Origin: Seriola aureovittata
Taxonomy: Eukaryota; Chordata; Actinopteri; Carangiformes; Carangidae
NCBI RefSeq assembly: GCF_021018895.1
Contig: NC_079373.1
Location: 6,399,501 to 6,463,500 of the forward strand
DNA: 64,000 nt
Direction of reading: 5' to 3'
The notes beneath the pieces were generated by a model, which was given only the letters and a program-made list of their open reading frames with translations, was not told the DNA's origin and searched no databases. Below, one piece after another: positions 33,622-46,346 of this stretch. The translations under genes and the position numbers were made by a program. Position 1 is the stretch's first letter, and each line of letters begins with the position of its first letter.

Positions 33622-35896
33622 GTATAAGAGCTTGAAAATGAACAGTGGCAAGCAACATGCACTGTAATGTCAATGCCAGTTACTCATCCTCTGTGTCTTT
33701 TCACAGATAGCACACGTCACAGTATGGGTCAGACCCTGATCTCAAAGTGGGTTGTCAGTGATGGTAAAATTATTGAAAAATATACAAACTACGGTTAGCT
33801 TCAGAGAAAAAACATCAGCATCAGACCCCAGCTACCCATACCATTCAAATCCAAGTTCGGTTTTCTGCTGAAAACCACAGTGTCCTTTTAGTTTTTCTGC
33901 AATTGTTTATGTGAGGAATGTGTTTGTGAAAGTGAAACATTCTTCTGTCTCAGTGTCACAAGTTCAGGCCAGTGAAAGTTGAAGTACATTACCACTGGAA
34001 ACCTCAGTCCATTCAAAATAGACACTGGGCCCTTGATAAATGAGATCCTCTTTGTGCAGTCACGTGGCTCTGGAGTTGTCAGTTCTTGTTTTTACTTGCG
34101 CCTTGCTTTTGTTTTGATTACCACTCGTTGAGTTGACAGTGTCAACAAAGGCAGGCGCCTGACATTGTTACTTCTTCACCTGTTTAAAGCGGAGGAGGCG
34201 GATTTACCGTGATTTGTCTTCTGATAAGTCCAGATGCCAGTCCCCAAAGTGTGTGGGACAAATATTTGCTGGATTGTTTCCGACATTTTTGAATTGTGAA
34301 CATACCTGACATTCTTTGTGGTGAGCAACAGGAAGATAGTGTTTTTCGGTGATCTTGATCTTTTGGTTTTACAGGGCTACAAGAAGTTTTGTAATTCCCA
34401 GGCCCGTGTCTTTGACTTATAGAGATAAAGCCTGAAAGTTGTACACCTAAATGATCAGAACAGTTGATGACATTTATGTAGTGGCAGCTCCTCGACAGTC
34501 ACAAGTATTTTATTTGCCTTTCACCTTTTTTGTTTGCCTATCACAGACTTCCAGCTGCACTATTGATCTGTGCTTCAGCAGTGTGTTGAGGAGATGACAT
34601 AAATGTGACATAAATTACCTTTTCTATTACAATAAGCTCTTTTTGTGTAAGGACATGTCATGGGTGACTCACCGGCCCCAAGGCGTATCTTGAAATGGCA
34701 GTGCAGTGAGACGTTCAAAATCTGTCCCTTGACATGGTGAATTGTTTTGAAAGTTGTTTCTGTTTGCCAGAAAGATCAGTGACCCAGACCTTCTCCTGAA
34801 CTGAGGCTTATCATTGTTTATTTATCAAATAGGTAACCATGTGTGTTTAGGAAGTGGATATTAGTGTCAGTTATTGATAAAACAAATTTTAGCCTTTGAA
34901 TTTTGAATGATAAAGTTGAAGTCTGCAGCTCTCTGCTGGTTTGTCTCTGTAAAACATGAAATGTGAGCATCAAAAGTGCTCAATTCTGCTGCAGGAAAAC
35001 AACCTAGCCACTGAATCAATATTTCTCAAAAGCAGCCACAGTAAATGTGTTGGTTGTTTTTTACTGTATTTCATTACACAGACATATACAGTATATTAAA
35101 GATCTATTCATAAAAACCCTTATGTTTAGCAACTTTTAAAAAATCTTTTACTGAAAAAAATGTTCCTCTAATTATTATCACATAGCGATTCTGCCTTTTC
35201 AAAGCATTGAACACATTCACTGAGAAATGCACTGTATGACATCGAAGTAAAGCATGTTATTGGGGAATTTGAACCTAATAAACCATTTTAAGACATTTGC
35301 GTAGCCCACACTTATGCTTTTTTTCCACAGGCATAATAGTATTTGGGATAAAGCTGTTGAATTATGTGTGAGTGCAAGCTTTAGTCTACTTCAAAGACAC
35401 TGCATAAAACCTTGCCTGAATTCATGTATATTTTTAATTGTGACTGGTAGAAAAAGAAGAAATGTGTTTCAGAGGGGAAAATTAAGAAATGAGAAATTCA
35501 TGAGTTTTCACCTCACATCCTAACCCAGTCATAACTGATTTCAATATACTGTATTTGTGCTTGTATTTTTCTCATTCCACAACAGGACTAGCTGAGATCT
35601 TGTCAGATTACTTGTAACCTGGGACTGAAGGCAGTGTGTGCTTGTCAGAAACAACACTTATTTGTTGGCTTATATGAATCTCTCAAACATTTGTTTTGAA
35701 GAACATTCAGTGACATAAATAATAGATAATTTCTTGGTTGACAGAATGAATGTGTACATGTGGGCCCTGAAACAGATCTCTGAACGAAGTGTCATGTGAC
35801 ATCCTGACCCTTGACCTCTCCTCCCTGAGCCAGGGCTTGAGCTAGGTAACAGGTGTGACCTAGAGGTTAAGGAGTGCACACACACACATATACATA

Positions 35897-35897
<1 letters not shown>

Positions 35898-35927
<30 letters not shown>

Positions 35928-35949
35928 CCTCCCCCTCTCTCTCTCTCTC
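35898..35949. repeat. (CT)n microsatellite
   Basis: Imperfect TC/CT run preceded by a short (CA)n-TA run. Confidence 0.9.
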
Positions 35950-38621
35950 AAAGAGGGAGCAGTTGCAATAGAACAGCAATGATAAACACACCAGATTAAA
36001 ATCATGGTATTGTAGTTTTAAAACTGGATTTATTTTTATTGTGATGTGCCTGTCTGACAAAAGCCTATGACCTCAGCATACAAATGTGATATAATATGTG
36101 GACTGTAATAACAGTTCTCTGTACGACATAATGGAAAATACTGTTTGTGAGTCCAGGTTTCTGGAGTGTCTTTGAACAAGACATTGAATCCCTCCTCACT
36201 CCAGGCTTGCTGTTCTTTAGCAAAGCCTCCACTCTGGCCCTCCCATGGTGTGAGACAAGTCAAATAACAATTTCTCACATACTCAGGAATTAGTTTCTGA
36301 TATTCTTGATGAGATCTGGGGCAGTAAACCACTCACAGTTCACTTGGGCGGCCCGCCCAGGTAAATAAAATCACTCAGTTTCAACCCACCTTATTTCACT
36401 CTTTTCAAACCAACTAATATTTGGCTACACACCTGTCTGAGTTGCGTGCGCTGCAGTAACCTGAGTTCGGATTAGAGGCTTCTCTGTGCACAGCAGCATA
36501 GCTAGTGTCCACCGATAGCGTTCATGTGAGGTGTGTAAAGGACATCTGTAAATTGTAGCTACAGAAAATAACCTGGTTTACTCTGCCCCGCTAAACTGCG
36601 TGTGTTTCTGCAAGCACAACGGTCACACGACACACCACCCACCACCACAAGTAAACACTCCATCTGTGGGAAACACTGCTGCTGGAATAGCAGTTTTGCC
36701 CCAGCACACATGAGTAAATGATAAAAAATAAAGCAAATGAAGCAATTCTGCCCTTGTTAAATGATTGATTTGTTAAAAATGTGTATTTTGTGAGATTGGT
36801 AATTAGGATCAAGGTCTGAAGTTCAGCATAACACACCAGCATAACTTTATGACTAAATTTACTTCAACTCTACAATGTTCGACCCCACTTGAGATTTTCC
36901 CAGATGTCACACTCTTTGTGATGAACAACATTGTTCCCCTTTTACACCATCAGGAATGTGGCCATGTATTTGCCCCTTAAACAAACCACTCCAGGTTTTA
37001 GAAGGTCAGTGGAGCCTGATAAAGTGCAGTTTGGGCTGAAAGCCATGTCTAAAAACTTCAGCTCTGTCTGCAATCAAGGCAGAGCTGGAGCCTAGTTGCG
37101 TTTTGTTTTGGATCTCTGGTCTTGATATAATTTGTGTTGGCAGCTCCAGGTCGTGGCTTATATACCGAGTACATTTTGCAGCTACCAGGCAATAACATTG
37201 CACCTAGCAAAAGTCAGTTTAGTGTCATCTGAGTCATCCAGGTGGGAAGACGTCAGAACAATTAATGTAATTCACTGGATGCCAGAACTCAACCAGATGG
37301 ATGGTGAAAAATTTTCAGTTTCACAACAAGAAGTCCAGTAGATTATTAATATTTTTTGATTATCAAAAGCCCATTTTTTAAAATTAGAAACCTTATTCTT
37401 TAATTGAAGTGTATTCCTTCATGATTTGGGATTTGGGTTTATCAACTGAGGAATTATGCATCATTATCAGGTGAAGATACAGCTGACATATTTAGTTATT
37501 GTGTTACGTCCGCTCAACCAAGTGTCATCTATACAAGTAGGTTTTGAGCTAGTCTTGGATCTGTGGCCTGTTGGAAAATGGTGGATGATAGAGGAGCAGA
37601 TCAAAGTGACACTGTGAACAAAGATTAAGCCAGAAGGCGTCCACGCTTGTTGTGGTATTTGGTCTGTGAGAGACGGACATTCATCAATGTCTCACCAGCA
37701 ACCATCTGTGCACTCATGTTTGTTTGTGTGCCCATACGCATACATGTGGTCAGATATCATGCAATAAAGCAGTTAAGTGTGATAAGAGCTTTAACAAGTT
37801 TGGAGAAAAATGTATGCATGTTTTGTATGTGGTCTAATAAAGTGGAAATTATAGATCACCTCAATAGTCAAGAGTTTTAATTCAGAGGAGGATTTGCACT
37901 AATTAGTACCTCTTATCTTTCTTGCATTGGCTTTGTTTTCCATGTTATCTTGCCATTTATTCACTGTTTGAGAGCTGATGAATTTTAAACAGTTTAAAAT
38001 GTTTCTGTTTGACCTTTAAAGGAATGTTGACGTCTATGTATTTGTGATTGTCTGGGTTTGTCAAGGCCATGGCTTTGCTGATAAGCTATTAGCTAAGGTG
38101 TTGAACTTGAAAATGCAAGTATAATAAGCTGTTCGCTGAGTTGAGGTTATTATTTAGCAGTGGTACATATAAAAACTTAAAAAATAATAATCCAAAGGAA
38201 CGTCAGCCTGTAGTGAAGATGCTCGTATCTATCCTTTAGACAAGTTATTTATGGTCGGCCCAGTCTGCAAATACTAATTGCTGTTTTTCATTAATAAGTT
38301 AGAATGCATTATTCCAACACGACTCTGTAGCACGGCTGTTTTGCAACGCATATAAATGAGGGCTATTAGCTTAGGTGAGGACTCCAATGATTTAACTCTG
38401 GCTGAAAGCTGTGTGCTGCTGCTCACCCCATCGTCAAACTCTGTCCTTTCACCAAAGTGTGTGATTTAAGTGTGTCTCCTCCTCACAGGGCAGGCTGAGT
38501 TCAGCTATTCAACATCTCCCAAACTGACTTAATGGGTTAAAGCTTTTAGACTCAGTGATTTAGTGGTGTCAGATATTCTCCATTTGAACTGAATAGTGGG
38601 TGTGGGATAAACTACTCCTGC

Positions 38622-38639
38622 CATCATCATCATCATCAC
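38622..38639. repeat. (CAT)n microsatellite
   Basis: Six CAT/ATC trinucleotides. Confidence 0.85.
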
Positions 38640-38697
38640 CGTCCTGTGAGGTCCACCATACAAAAGCTGAGAGCAAGGGCCTTTTCAATGTTGTCGT

Positions 38698-38737
38698 CTT
38701 CCAGACGTCTCACCTGTCTTCCAGACGTCTCACCTGT
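38698..38737. repeat. Perfect 20-bp tandem duplication
   Basis: CTTCCAGACGTCTCACCTGT occurs twice, head to tail and identical, followed by the start of a third (CTTCC). Each unit holds GACGTC and a CACCTG E-box. Confidence 0.95.
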
Positions 38738-39551
38738 CTTCCTGCTTAATGTCTGATTGATGTGGGGCATGTCAGACTTTACATTAAGTGTTTGCTTTTG
38801 GTGGTCAGTGGGAAATCTAATTGATGATATGGCAGCATGTAGTAGTAGTAATAAATGCTCTGCCATTTCTGATGTTGAATGACCTGATGGTGCACTTTGT
38901 CTCACACTCCTCTAAGATTTCACCCCGGCTTGGAAACCACCCTCAATTTTGGGTTCCAACACCACTTTGATGGGTTCAGTTTGAATTTATATTAAGGAAT
39001 ATTATGGCTCTTGGCTACAGGCAAAATCTGCTGACTTGTTTTATTCAAACTTCTCAAAACATCATTGATGACTAGAGACAAATTTGTCTTCTTTGCACAA
39101 GGTTGTTCACACATTGTATATACACTCTGGCCTCAAGTAGACTCTCTGACCCTAAATGAAAGGCTTCATGTGAAGATAACTTCAAGAGTCCATCCAGCTG
39201 TGTTGCATTCCAAACTTGATATGCTCTGTTATTTCTCAGGCTCCAACTAACTAACTAACAGAGCAGTAGACGTGAACTAATAAGTGATGTTGTGGCTAAC
39301 AGCATTCAAATATTCTTGGGGTTTTTAACCAACAAAACTTAAGAGTAGTCTATTTTTAGAGAATGCATCAGTTGAGAAGGTTGTATATACATAATAAATA
39401 CATAAATATTTTGTTGTATTTCCACTTGGAGCAGCGGACATGGAATCAGTCATTGTTGCTCATAAAGATTGAAAATGCATGTAGCCATTGAATACATGCC
39501 CACCAACTTTTAGTCACATTATGACAAATCTTTAATTAAGTGCAGTAAAAG

Positions 39552-39910
39552 TATGGATGCCCCAATTGATCGCTCGCCGATCATTATTGGCCGATTTACA
39601 TTAAAAATATGTGATTGTAGATCGGCATTAATGCTTCACCTTAAAACCGATCACCTGTGGTTGATATTCTGGTGTCTGCTGCTGAGAGAAGCACTGTGTG
39701 CTGTGTATTGTAGTCCCGCCTCCCACCTTGTTCAATGCGCTGGTGCTCGACAGGCCACCAAAACAACACGGCCGACATGTTGTTTTTACAAAATTTCACA
39801 AAGTGTGTGAGACTGATATAATGTACACCATCTGCAATGCATGTCAAAAATGATCTCACTCATAGATGATTGGTATCGGCGGCAAAAAAAAAGTGATCAT
39901 GGCATCACTA
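39552..39910. mobile_element. hAT-type MITE with BED-finger relic
   Basis: The ends read TATGGATGCC on the left and, in reverse complement, TAGTGATGCC on the right (8 of 10 match). The flanking octamers AGTAAAAG and AGTAAGAT agree at 6 of 8, as expected for an old hAT 8-bp target duplication. The interior has repeated GCCGATC and GATCGG words near both ends. In 39788-39850 a frame reads TKFHKVCETDIMYTICNACQ, the first half of a BED finger (C-x2-C at 39833-39844). No transposase catalytic region is present. Confidence 0.65.
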
Positions 39911-41548
39911 AGTAAGATTAAAACAGGAAAAGATTATTACTGACTAGTTAGTTTAGCAGACATAGTCTTTATTAGATTGTATTGATCGTTTAATTATCTG
40001 TTTTGATTGCCTATGAGTGTCTATATTACAGCAGTGATAATTCCCTCTGAGTTCTCCAGTATCACTTCTTCAATCAGCGAGGTGTCCTTGCATTTACATC
40101 AATGATTTTAAATATTGAGTTTCCTCTAAAGAGTAACCCTCATGTTAACTGCACAGTGGCTAAAGCTGCAACAGTGTAGACAGAAAATGCCACAACATCC
40201 AGCACAAATTCATTAATAGTTGTTTAGGGCAAAATTAAATCATCCCCTTGCAAAAAATGACAAATGGACTGGAAACTGGAAAAGTGCCCTTACATACTGC
40301 CTATCAAGCTAAGCACATTTCCCCCTATAGTATATACTCAGCTTGGCACTAAAATTCTTGTGTAACAGCATTGGTGAACATATCAAATTGGCCTCTAGCC
40401 TAATGTTTTCATGCATTTGTGTCTCAAACCAACAACAAGGATTACCCTTTGTAGATAATGTGGCCTAATTTAAAAAAAAAAAACTGAATTCATCTTTTCA
40501 TTATCGTGAAATGTAGATATAGTGCCTTTCTTAGAGTTTTGCAATCCTAGCTTCTAAAACCTCCCTCAGCCTGAGAACCAACATAGCTTACTGCCTGAGG
40601 CTGGAATGGGAGATGGCCAATAAAGACCTAACAATATGTGGTGGGAGATCAAAATCCCTGGATGAATCTGGCTTCCAATTTCATTTAGAAGCAAAATGCC
40701 CCTAGGGTTGGTCTCACAGTTCTGCATTTATGGTGATTAAATCTGGGTGTGGATGGATATGTGGTAAAGCAAATAACTATGAAATACAAATACAATTCAC
40801 CATTGACAGTGAAGTGACAAACAGTCACATGCATTTAAGCCCACCCAGCATGTGCATACACCTGCACATGCAGACGTTACATTTTCAACACTGTCCACAC
40901 GTATCTCTGGAACAGGTGAAAAATATCCCCTGCATTGACTGTTTCTCCAGTTAGGCTTTTGATCTAGGAGAGTGTTGGCACCGGCCTGGCACAGTGGTTG
41001 CTGCTATGAGGGATTTGTGTTGAGTGAGTCTTACTGTCAAAGACCGTTACTGACTTTAATACTGGAAACAAGTGCTACAGCTCCAAACATTAGCAGCGAG
41101 TAGGGAAACAGGAGACTCCTGACTAAGCTTGTCCAGGGAGAATAGATAGTGTCTTGACTACACATTCATTGTAAAGCAAAGTCTGTGCTTCAATTGTTTC
41201 TCTGTTGAAGTTTGGATTAGAGCTTCTAAAGCGGTGTTGATACAAAAAAGTGTTATATGATCTCCAACTTTTAACAGCCTTGATGCCGTATTGACCTCCA
41301 TATATGGAAGGATAATTCTCCCTTGCAGGATCTGTGGTGATCTATCTACACAAGTATTTGTTTGAGTTAGGGCAAGGCCTCTGTGATTGGTTGTGGCTAT
41401 GGTGAGGTCAAAACAATTCTGCCTTACTCAAATGTGTTGAGAGCACAAAGGGGTTCTTGCTTTTGGCCAAGTTTTGACCTGACTAACTCTCGTGGACTAA
41501 CCCTGCATCTTAAAATAACTTGCTACGTGTTGTGCTGAAATCTCTCAG

Positions 41549-41699
41549 ACATACCTTGCTGCTGTTGGACTTGTTTACCATGGTGAAACTGAGCTCTCCC
41601 TGCTGTCGGAGATTACAGGCCCTGGATGGGGGCTACTTACATGCTCCAGTACTATCTTGTAGATTCATCTGAAGCACCGACCTTTCAGGATGAAGTGTG
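41549..41699 (+). other. Candidate small exon (weak)
   Basis: AAATCTCTCAG precedes 41549 and GTG|GTAAGTTTT follows 41699, a near-consensus donor. The 151-base interior is less AT-rich than its flanks and has a short ATG frame of 31 codons (41579 on) that ends before the donor, so it could only be an untranslated exon. Function unknown. Confidence 0.25.
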
Positions 41700-42369
41700 G
41701 TAAGTTTTTGGTGGTGCATTGTGTGAGTCTGTATGTTTATTGAATGTCAAAACAGCCTTCAGTTAAACAGCTTTGCCTGCAGAAGAAAACGTCTTATAGG
41801 CTGTGCCTTTTTGAAGGCAGGATTTCCTTTAGTTGCGGGGATGTATTCTGTAAAGTCTAAATATTCTATATGGTTCTTAATTTGCATCGTGACGAAGCTC
41901 AGTGGAATATGGAGGTCTCATAAATTACAGATGAGATGGATGGAGGCGGTGGGTGTGGTGCATCTCTGCAAATCCACACTTAATAATGGCTCTTCCTGGC
42001 ACTGCAAACGTGTAAAGCCTTCCTCCACTGTTCTGAATGCTAAACTAGGTCATCGTGACTCACTTATTTCCATCCAAATGTGAAATTTAGAAATGCTCTG
42101 CTTCTTATCTCTTTTTCTTACAATACGACCCCCTGTGTTTTTTTTCGGTAGTTTCTAATCTTGTCCTAATTCAATAACGGACAGGAATGACTTTAATGCT
42201 GCTGTACCTTGGCTTTGGCTGTTTCAGGCTTATTGGGAACATTGTGTTAAGTCCTGTCTTGATGTAGTAGTGGAAAGAAATATATGCTACCAGTGTAGTG
42301 TGGCTACTGTCTAATCACAGTTTTAGTACCTCGTCACACTGTATAGACCATAAAACAAAACATAATGAC

Positions 42370-42450
42370 ATATGAACCCAATGTATGTTCTGTTCTGTAT
42401 GGACAATAAAATAACACATGACATTTGGAGTGAATTGAATTGAATTGCAA
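42370..42450 (+). repeat. Possible LINE 3' tail
   Basis: TGTATGGACAATAAAATAAC followed by a short GAATT pentanucleotide run (GTGAATTGAATTGAATTG), the usual form of fish non-LTR retrotransposon 3' ends. No coding part is attached. Confidence 0.4.
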
Positions 42451-43244
42451 AGACAATGGTACCTTACAATATTTGTTGCTCTGCATTCCAAGGTGGTCTA
42501 GTCATTATGCAACCTTCATGGTGAAAATGCACCCCAGTGTTCACTACCTCACCATTTGTAAACAAACATCCGCTGCCTGACCTTGCCTGACACAGCAAGA
42601 CCCTTTTCCGCAAATAATCCTGTTGGCGCTGCTCAAATTAAATTTGCAGACTCACCCCATTTTCAAGTCACCCAGCTGAGCGAAGGCACATCTCATATTA
42701 CCTGTTTAACTCATAGACCCTCCTTTTAGTCTCTGCCTCACATACACAGACAGACACACTCAGCCCCGTACACGCTGTGATCTCATTAGCAATATCAGTG
42801 CATGCCGTGTCTCTGTAACAATGACTCCCTCCCCCTGGTTGTGTAAGTGGTTGTCATTTGGTGTGTGACAGTATCTGGATCACATGCGGATCAAAATGGC
42901 AAGAAAACAAACACTCCCATTCCTTCAGACCGTGGCCCACACCAGGGCCCATACCACAGCTATATCAGGCTGGCAGGCTGACTTGGGCTCCTGGCTGAAC
43001 GTTTCTAGGGGATGAGACAAATGTGACGTGTCTGTCTGAGAATGGGGTTTGAAAGAAAGCGTGTAGCACTTTGAACAAAGAATAAACGGAAGTCCTTGTT
43101 CGGATGAGAGGAACAAGTTTTGTTGATTTTTGCCGTCTGAACTGCCTGCATGCTTGTGAAACTTCTGTGTGCGTGAGTGTGGGATTGTGGTAAAAGGTTG
43201 TTGTCCTGCCCAGATATTGGCATTCAGCCACTAGATTTGGGCCA

Positions 43245-43300
43245 CGGAAGGAGGAAGAGGAGGAGGAGGATGACGAAGAGGAAGAGGAGGAGGAGGGAGC
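43245..43300. repeat. (GGA)n-rich purine microsatellite
   Basis: GGA/GAA trinucleotides with one GATGAC interruption; strictly purine on the plus strand apart from that. Confidence 0.85.
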
Positions 43301-44109
43301 GCTATGATCCAGAGGACTGTTGACTGACAGGAACAGTGGCTTTGCAGAAACTAGCCAATGAGCATGAGGCTGGCAAACTAGACCACAGCACAACAAGATC
43401 CAGTATTCAGTTCATTTTATATGTGTGGACCCAGTGCTGGGACACCATACTGTAAGATCAAAGTGAAGAGTGTTCAAACATGAGGATTGGTTTCTCCCTT
43501 TGGTTTTTCTCTGGCACTATTAATGCACACTAAGGAGGAGTTTCAATGCAAATGTGGAAAGTGTGTTTCTGAAGAAGAGAAAAGATGTAAATGGGGAATA
43601 TGTACACACGTGTATTTACTCTGGCATGCGTAATTCTCCCTTGTGCCAGCACATCTCCCTCCCCCCGGGCCAGTGTTAGAGTAGAACACCTGCACCGACA
43701 CGTGATGGGGACTCTGCAAAGATTGGAGGAAACCCTCTCTCTGTTTGTTTTTCTTTTAGTGTCAGAAAAGCAAGGTGGTTCTTTTGGGGTGGAAAGAGCA
43801 GCGGGAGTACTGTTTGGAAGATGATAATGTTTCTTACACTGTGATATGTCCCTGCTTTTGTTACCAATTCTCTCAATGAAATTGTGAACCAGGTACAGTT
43901 GTTGTGAAGTGTTAAGAAAAAAAAAAAAAAAGCTGTTCTTCTTTTTCAGGGAAATCATGAATGCTTGGTAGACTAGGGAAGAAAGACAACAGCCCCATTT
44001 GGACAAGATGTCGTACACACTGTTCAGTGTTTGCATTCCAGTGACACACAATGCACTCATGTTTACACTCAGGAAACAACTGTGTTGTAAACCAGCTTAG
44101 AAATGATTT

Positions 44110-44361
44110 AAAGGAGTTATTTGTAAGTTTTGCTAGTGCTACATAGCCAGTGTTAACATTAACAGCTATTTACTTACCAGTCTAGAAGAAATGTGAGTTC
44201 AGCATCAAACTTCATTTCTTTACTCACCAACAGCTGTCTCCAGTGGTGGAAAGCAACGCCAATGTTAACTCTTGTCGCTATCACTTCTTTTCTGCTATTG
44301 AAGTGAGAATGCTAAACAACTATCAACATTCCACAACATTCTGGCAGGACAGACAAGCAGC
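44110..44361. repeat. Possible dispersed fish repeat next to a LINE fragment
   Basis: The string AGCATCAAACTTCATTTCTT with CAACAGCTGTCTCCAGTGG and AAAGCAACGCCAATGTTAAC is familiar from fish genomes, but I cannot assign a class. It abuts the LINE fragment that follows. Confidence 0.35.
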
Positions 44362-44480
44362 TACAGCTGCAAACGCCTCATCCAACCGCGCTGCAGAACA
44401 GAAAGGTTCAGGAGATCCTTTGTTCCCACTGCCATCAGGCTGTACAACAACTCAGCCAAAGGGTATGGAATAATAGTCCA
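44362..44480 (+). mobile_element. Non-LTR retrotransposon (LINE) C-terminal fragment
   Basis: A frame in this stretch reads RLIQPRCRTERFRRSFVPTA followed by IRLYNNSA. This is the conserved C-terminal tail of a fish LINE ORF2 (CR1/L2/Rex-like; the clade is uncertain). Only the last roughly 40 codons survive. Reverse transcriptase and endonuclease regions are absent, as expected for a 5'-truncated copy. Confidence 0.65.
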
Positions 44481-46045
44481 TTTTAAACCACATTCAGCGG
44501 CATAGAAAACTTAATAGCCCCTTTTAATAAATAATTCCTTAAACTTGCAGATTCTTTGAAGTGGGGCATATTGGACATTCATTGGACAGCAAATTATATT
44601 TTATTCAAAACTTTTGAAACTTAAATATTAGTAGTAAGTATTTTTGTAAATTGATGCTCCAAATACACAAAACATTGCTGATTTAAATTTATTTATTTTT
44701 ATTTATTTATTGATTTAATTATCAGTAGCGAAAACAATGCTTCAGTCTAAATTAGTTCAGTTTTTACGGAAATTGAAATCTGCTAGTTATTTCTTTCTCT
44801 TTCTCTCGCTCACTCTCCCACACACATGCACATAAAAAGGGCATACAATATATAACATATATATAACCCATATCTGCCCTACATCCTCCAATACTTTAGT
44901 TTTAATTAAAAGCTATCTCTTTTGCACACGCTTTCATGAATCCCCTATTACATCTCAGCGAGTTAAGCAAGACATGTTAATTTACTTTTACTGTATCAGC
45001 AAGAATGTGGCTTGGTGGGGAAGCATGACAGAAAGGAGGACATGCATATTAATCAGGCTGACTTTCTTCATAAAGCTTTAATTAAACAGGTTTGTCATTG
45101 AGTTGTTTTATACAACAGCCAAGGACATAAAGACTAATAATGAACAGAGCAAATACATCAAACAAATAAAATTAGGTCAGCACTCACAGTGTCTTACATT
45201 GTGTATATGGATGTTGTATGACGAAGTGTAAATTAGTAAATTTATGTTTTAATATCAACATTTGGAGTTTTTTTCTCTCACCCTCCTCCTCAAGAACAAC
45301 TAGTTAGAGATTCTAGTGATTTCTTTTTAGCCATGATAAAGGTTGTAGGTAATTTTCATTGAATGATACAGGAGGTTTTAACCAGCACAAAGCTGAGAGG
45401 AAAGTATAACTAAGGAGTTTAATTGTAAAGCAATGGGCTGTGTTTGAATTTCTATGCAGTGCACATTTCACAGGGTTTGCTGAATTTCCTTAGTTGACAA
45501 CTGATGCCATTTTCTTTATCAGCCCCAACAAGCGCAGCTATCTGCCACAAGCCTACTTTTGATTCAAAGGTTTAGCTTTCATACTGATCCCATTTGCTGT
45601 GTCCTCTCACACACTTGTGTCTGTATTATCTACAATTCACATACATGGAGACCTCTGATGTGTGCTTGGCTGTTAACTTGCCAGTCAAACCTTTGTTGGG
45701 AATGGAAATTATACACCCACAGTTGTCAAGATGCTGTATGGATGTTGTAAACGTGCAGCCCACGTTTTAAAATTTCACAACAATTTTGTCTTCATTCTTC
45801 AGTCTGCTCAAACGATGAAAAGCTGAAAGTAGTGAGTTAACCAAATGCCACAATTTCAAATTCTGTTAGTAAAATGACAGCACACATTTTGAGTGAATAT
45901 CTTGTTTTTCTAAAGAAAAACAAAACCCTGAAGCCTGACATCTACAAAAATGTTATTTACAGGGTCCCTCTCTGATTAGCTGGTCTTTTTTGTCAGGTGA
46001 TATCTGTTGTACCCTAAGGAGATTAGCCAATAGAAGTTCTGTTAA

Positions 46046-46346
46046 AGTAACAATTGGACATTTTGGGAAATACCAATTCTTTACCATGATTCTTACACAC
46101 TTGTTTCTGTACAGATTAAATGAGATATAATATGTTATTACTGAGCTTTAGATGTGCTGGTAGCTGATTTTGGTGCCTTTGGACAGAGCCTGAATAGATG
46201 TCTGTTAGCAGTCTGTGTGCTAAGCAAAAGTAACAAGCTGCTATATGAAGATGTAGCTTCATATACTATATACCTTACAAATATGAGAAAGTGGATATCT
46301 GCAAGACAGAGAAAAAGAGGATTTCCCAAAATGTCAGACTGTTCTT
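46046..46346 (-). mobile_element. TTAA-type MITE, copy 2
   Basis: 301 bp with perfect TTAA on both sides (46042-46045 and 46347-46350). Inverted ends share GACATTTTGGGAAAT exactly, and the outer bases match partly (AGTAACAATTG against AAGAACAGTCT). The interior, read on the minus strand, matches the family seen at 11542. GAGCTTTAGATGTGCTGGTA here pairs with the CTCTAAAGCTC word there. TTAA targets fit piggyBac- or Kolobok-type transposition. No transposase. Confidence 0.75.

Noticed and set aside
43530..44060. 176-codon minus-strand open frame
   Set aside because: It crosses a homopolymer (poly-Phe/Lys) and shows no protein-like composition.
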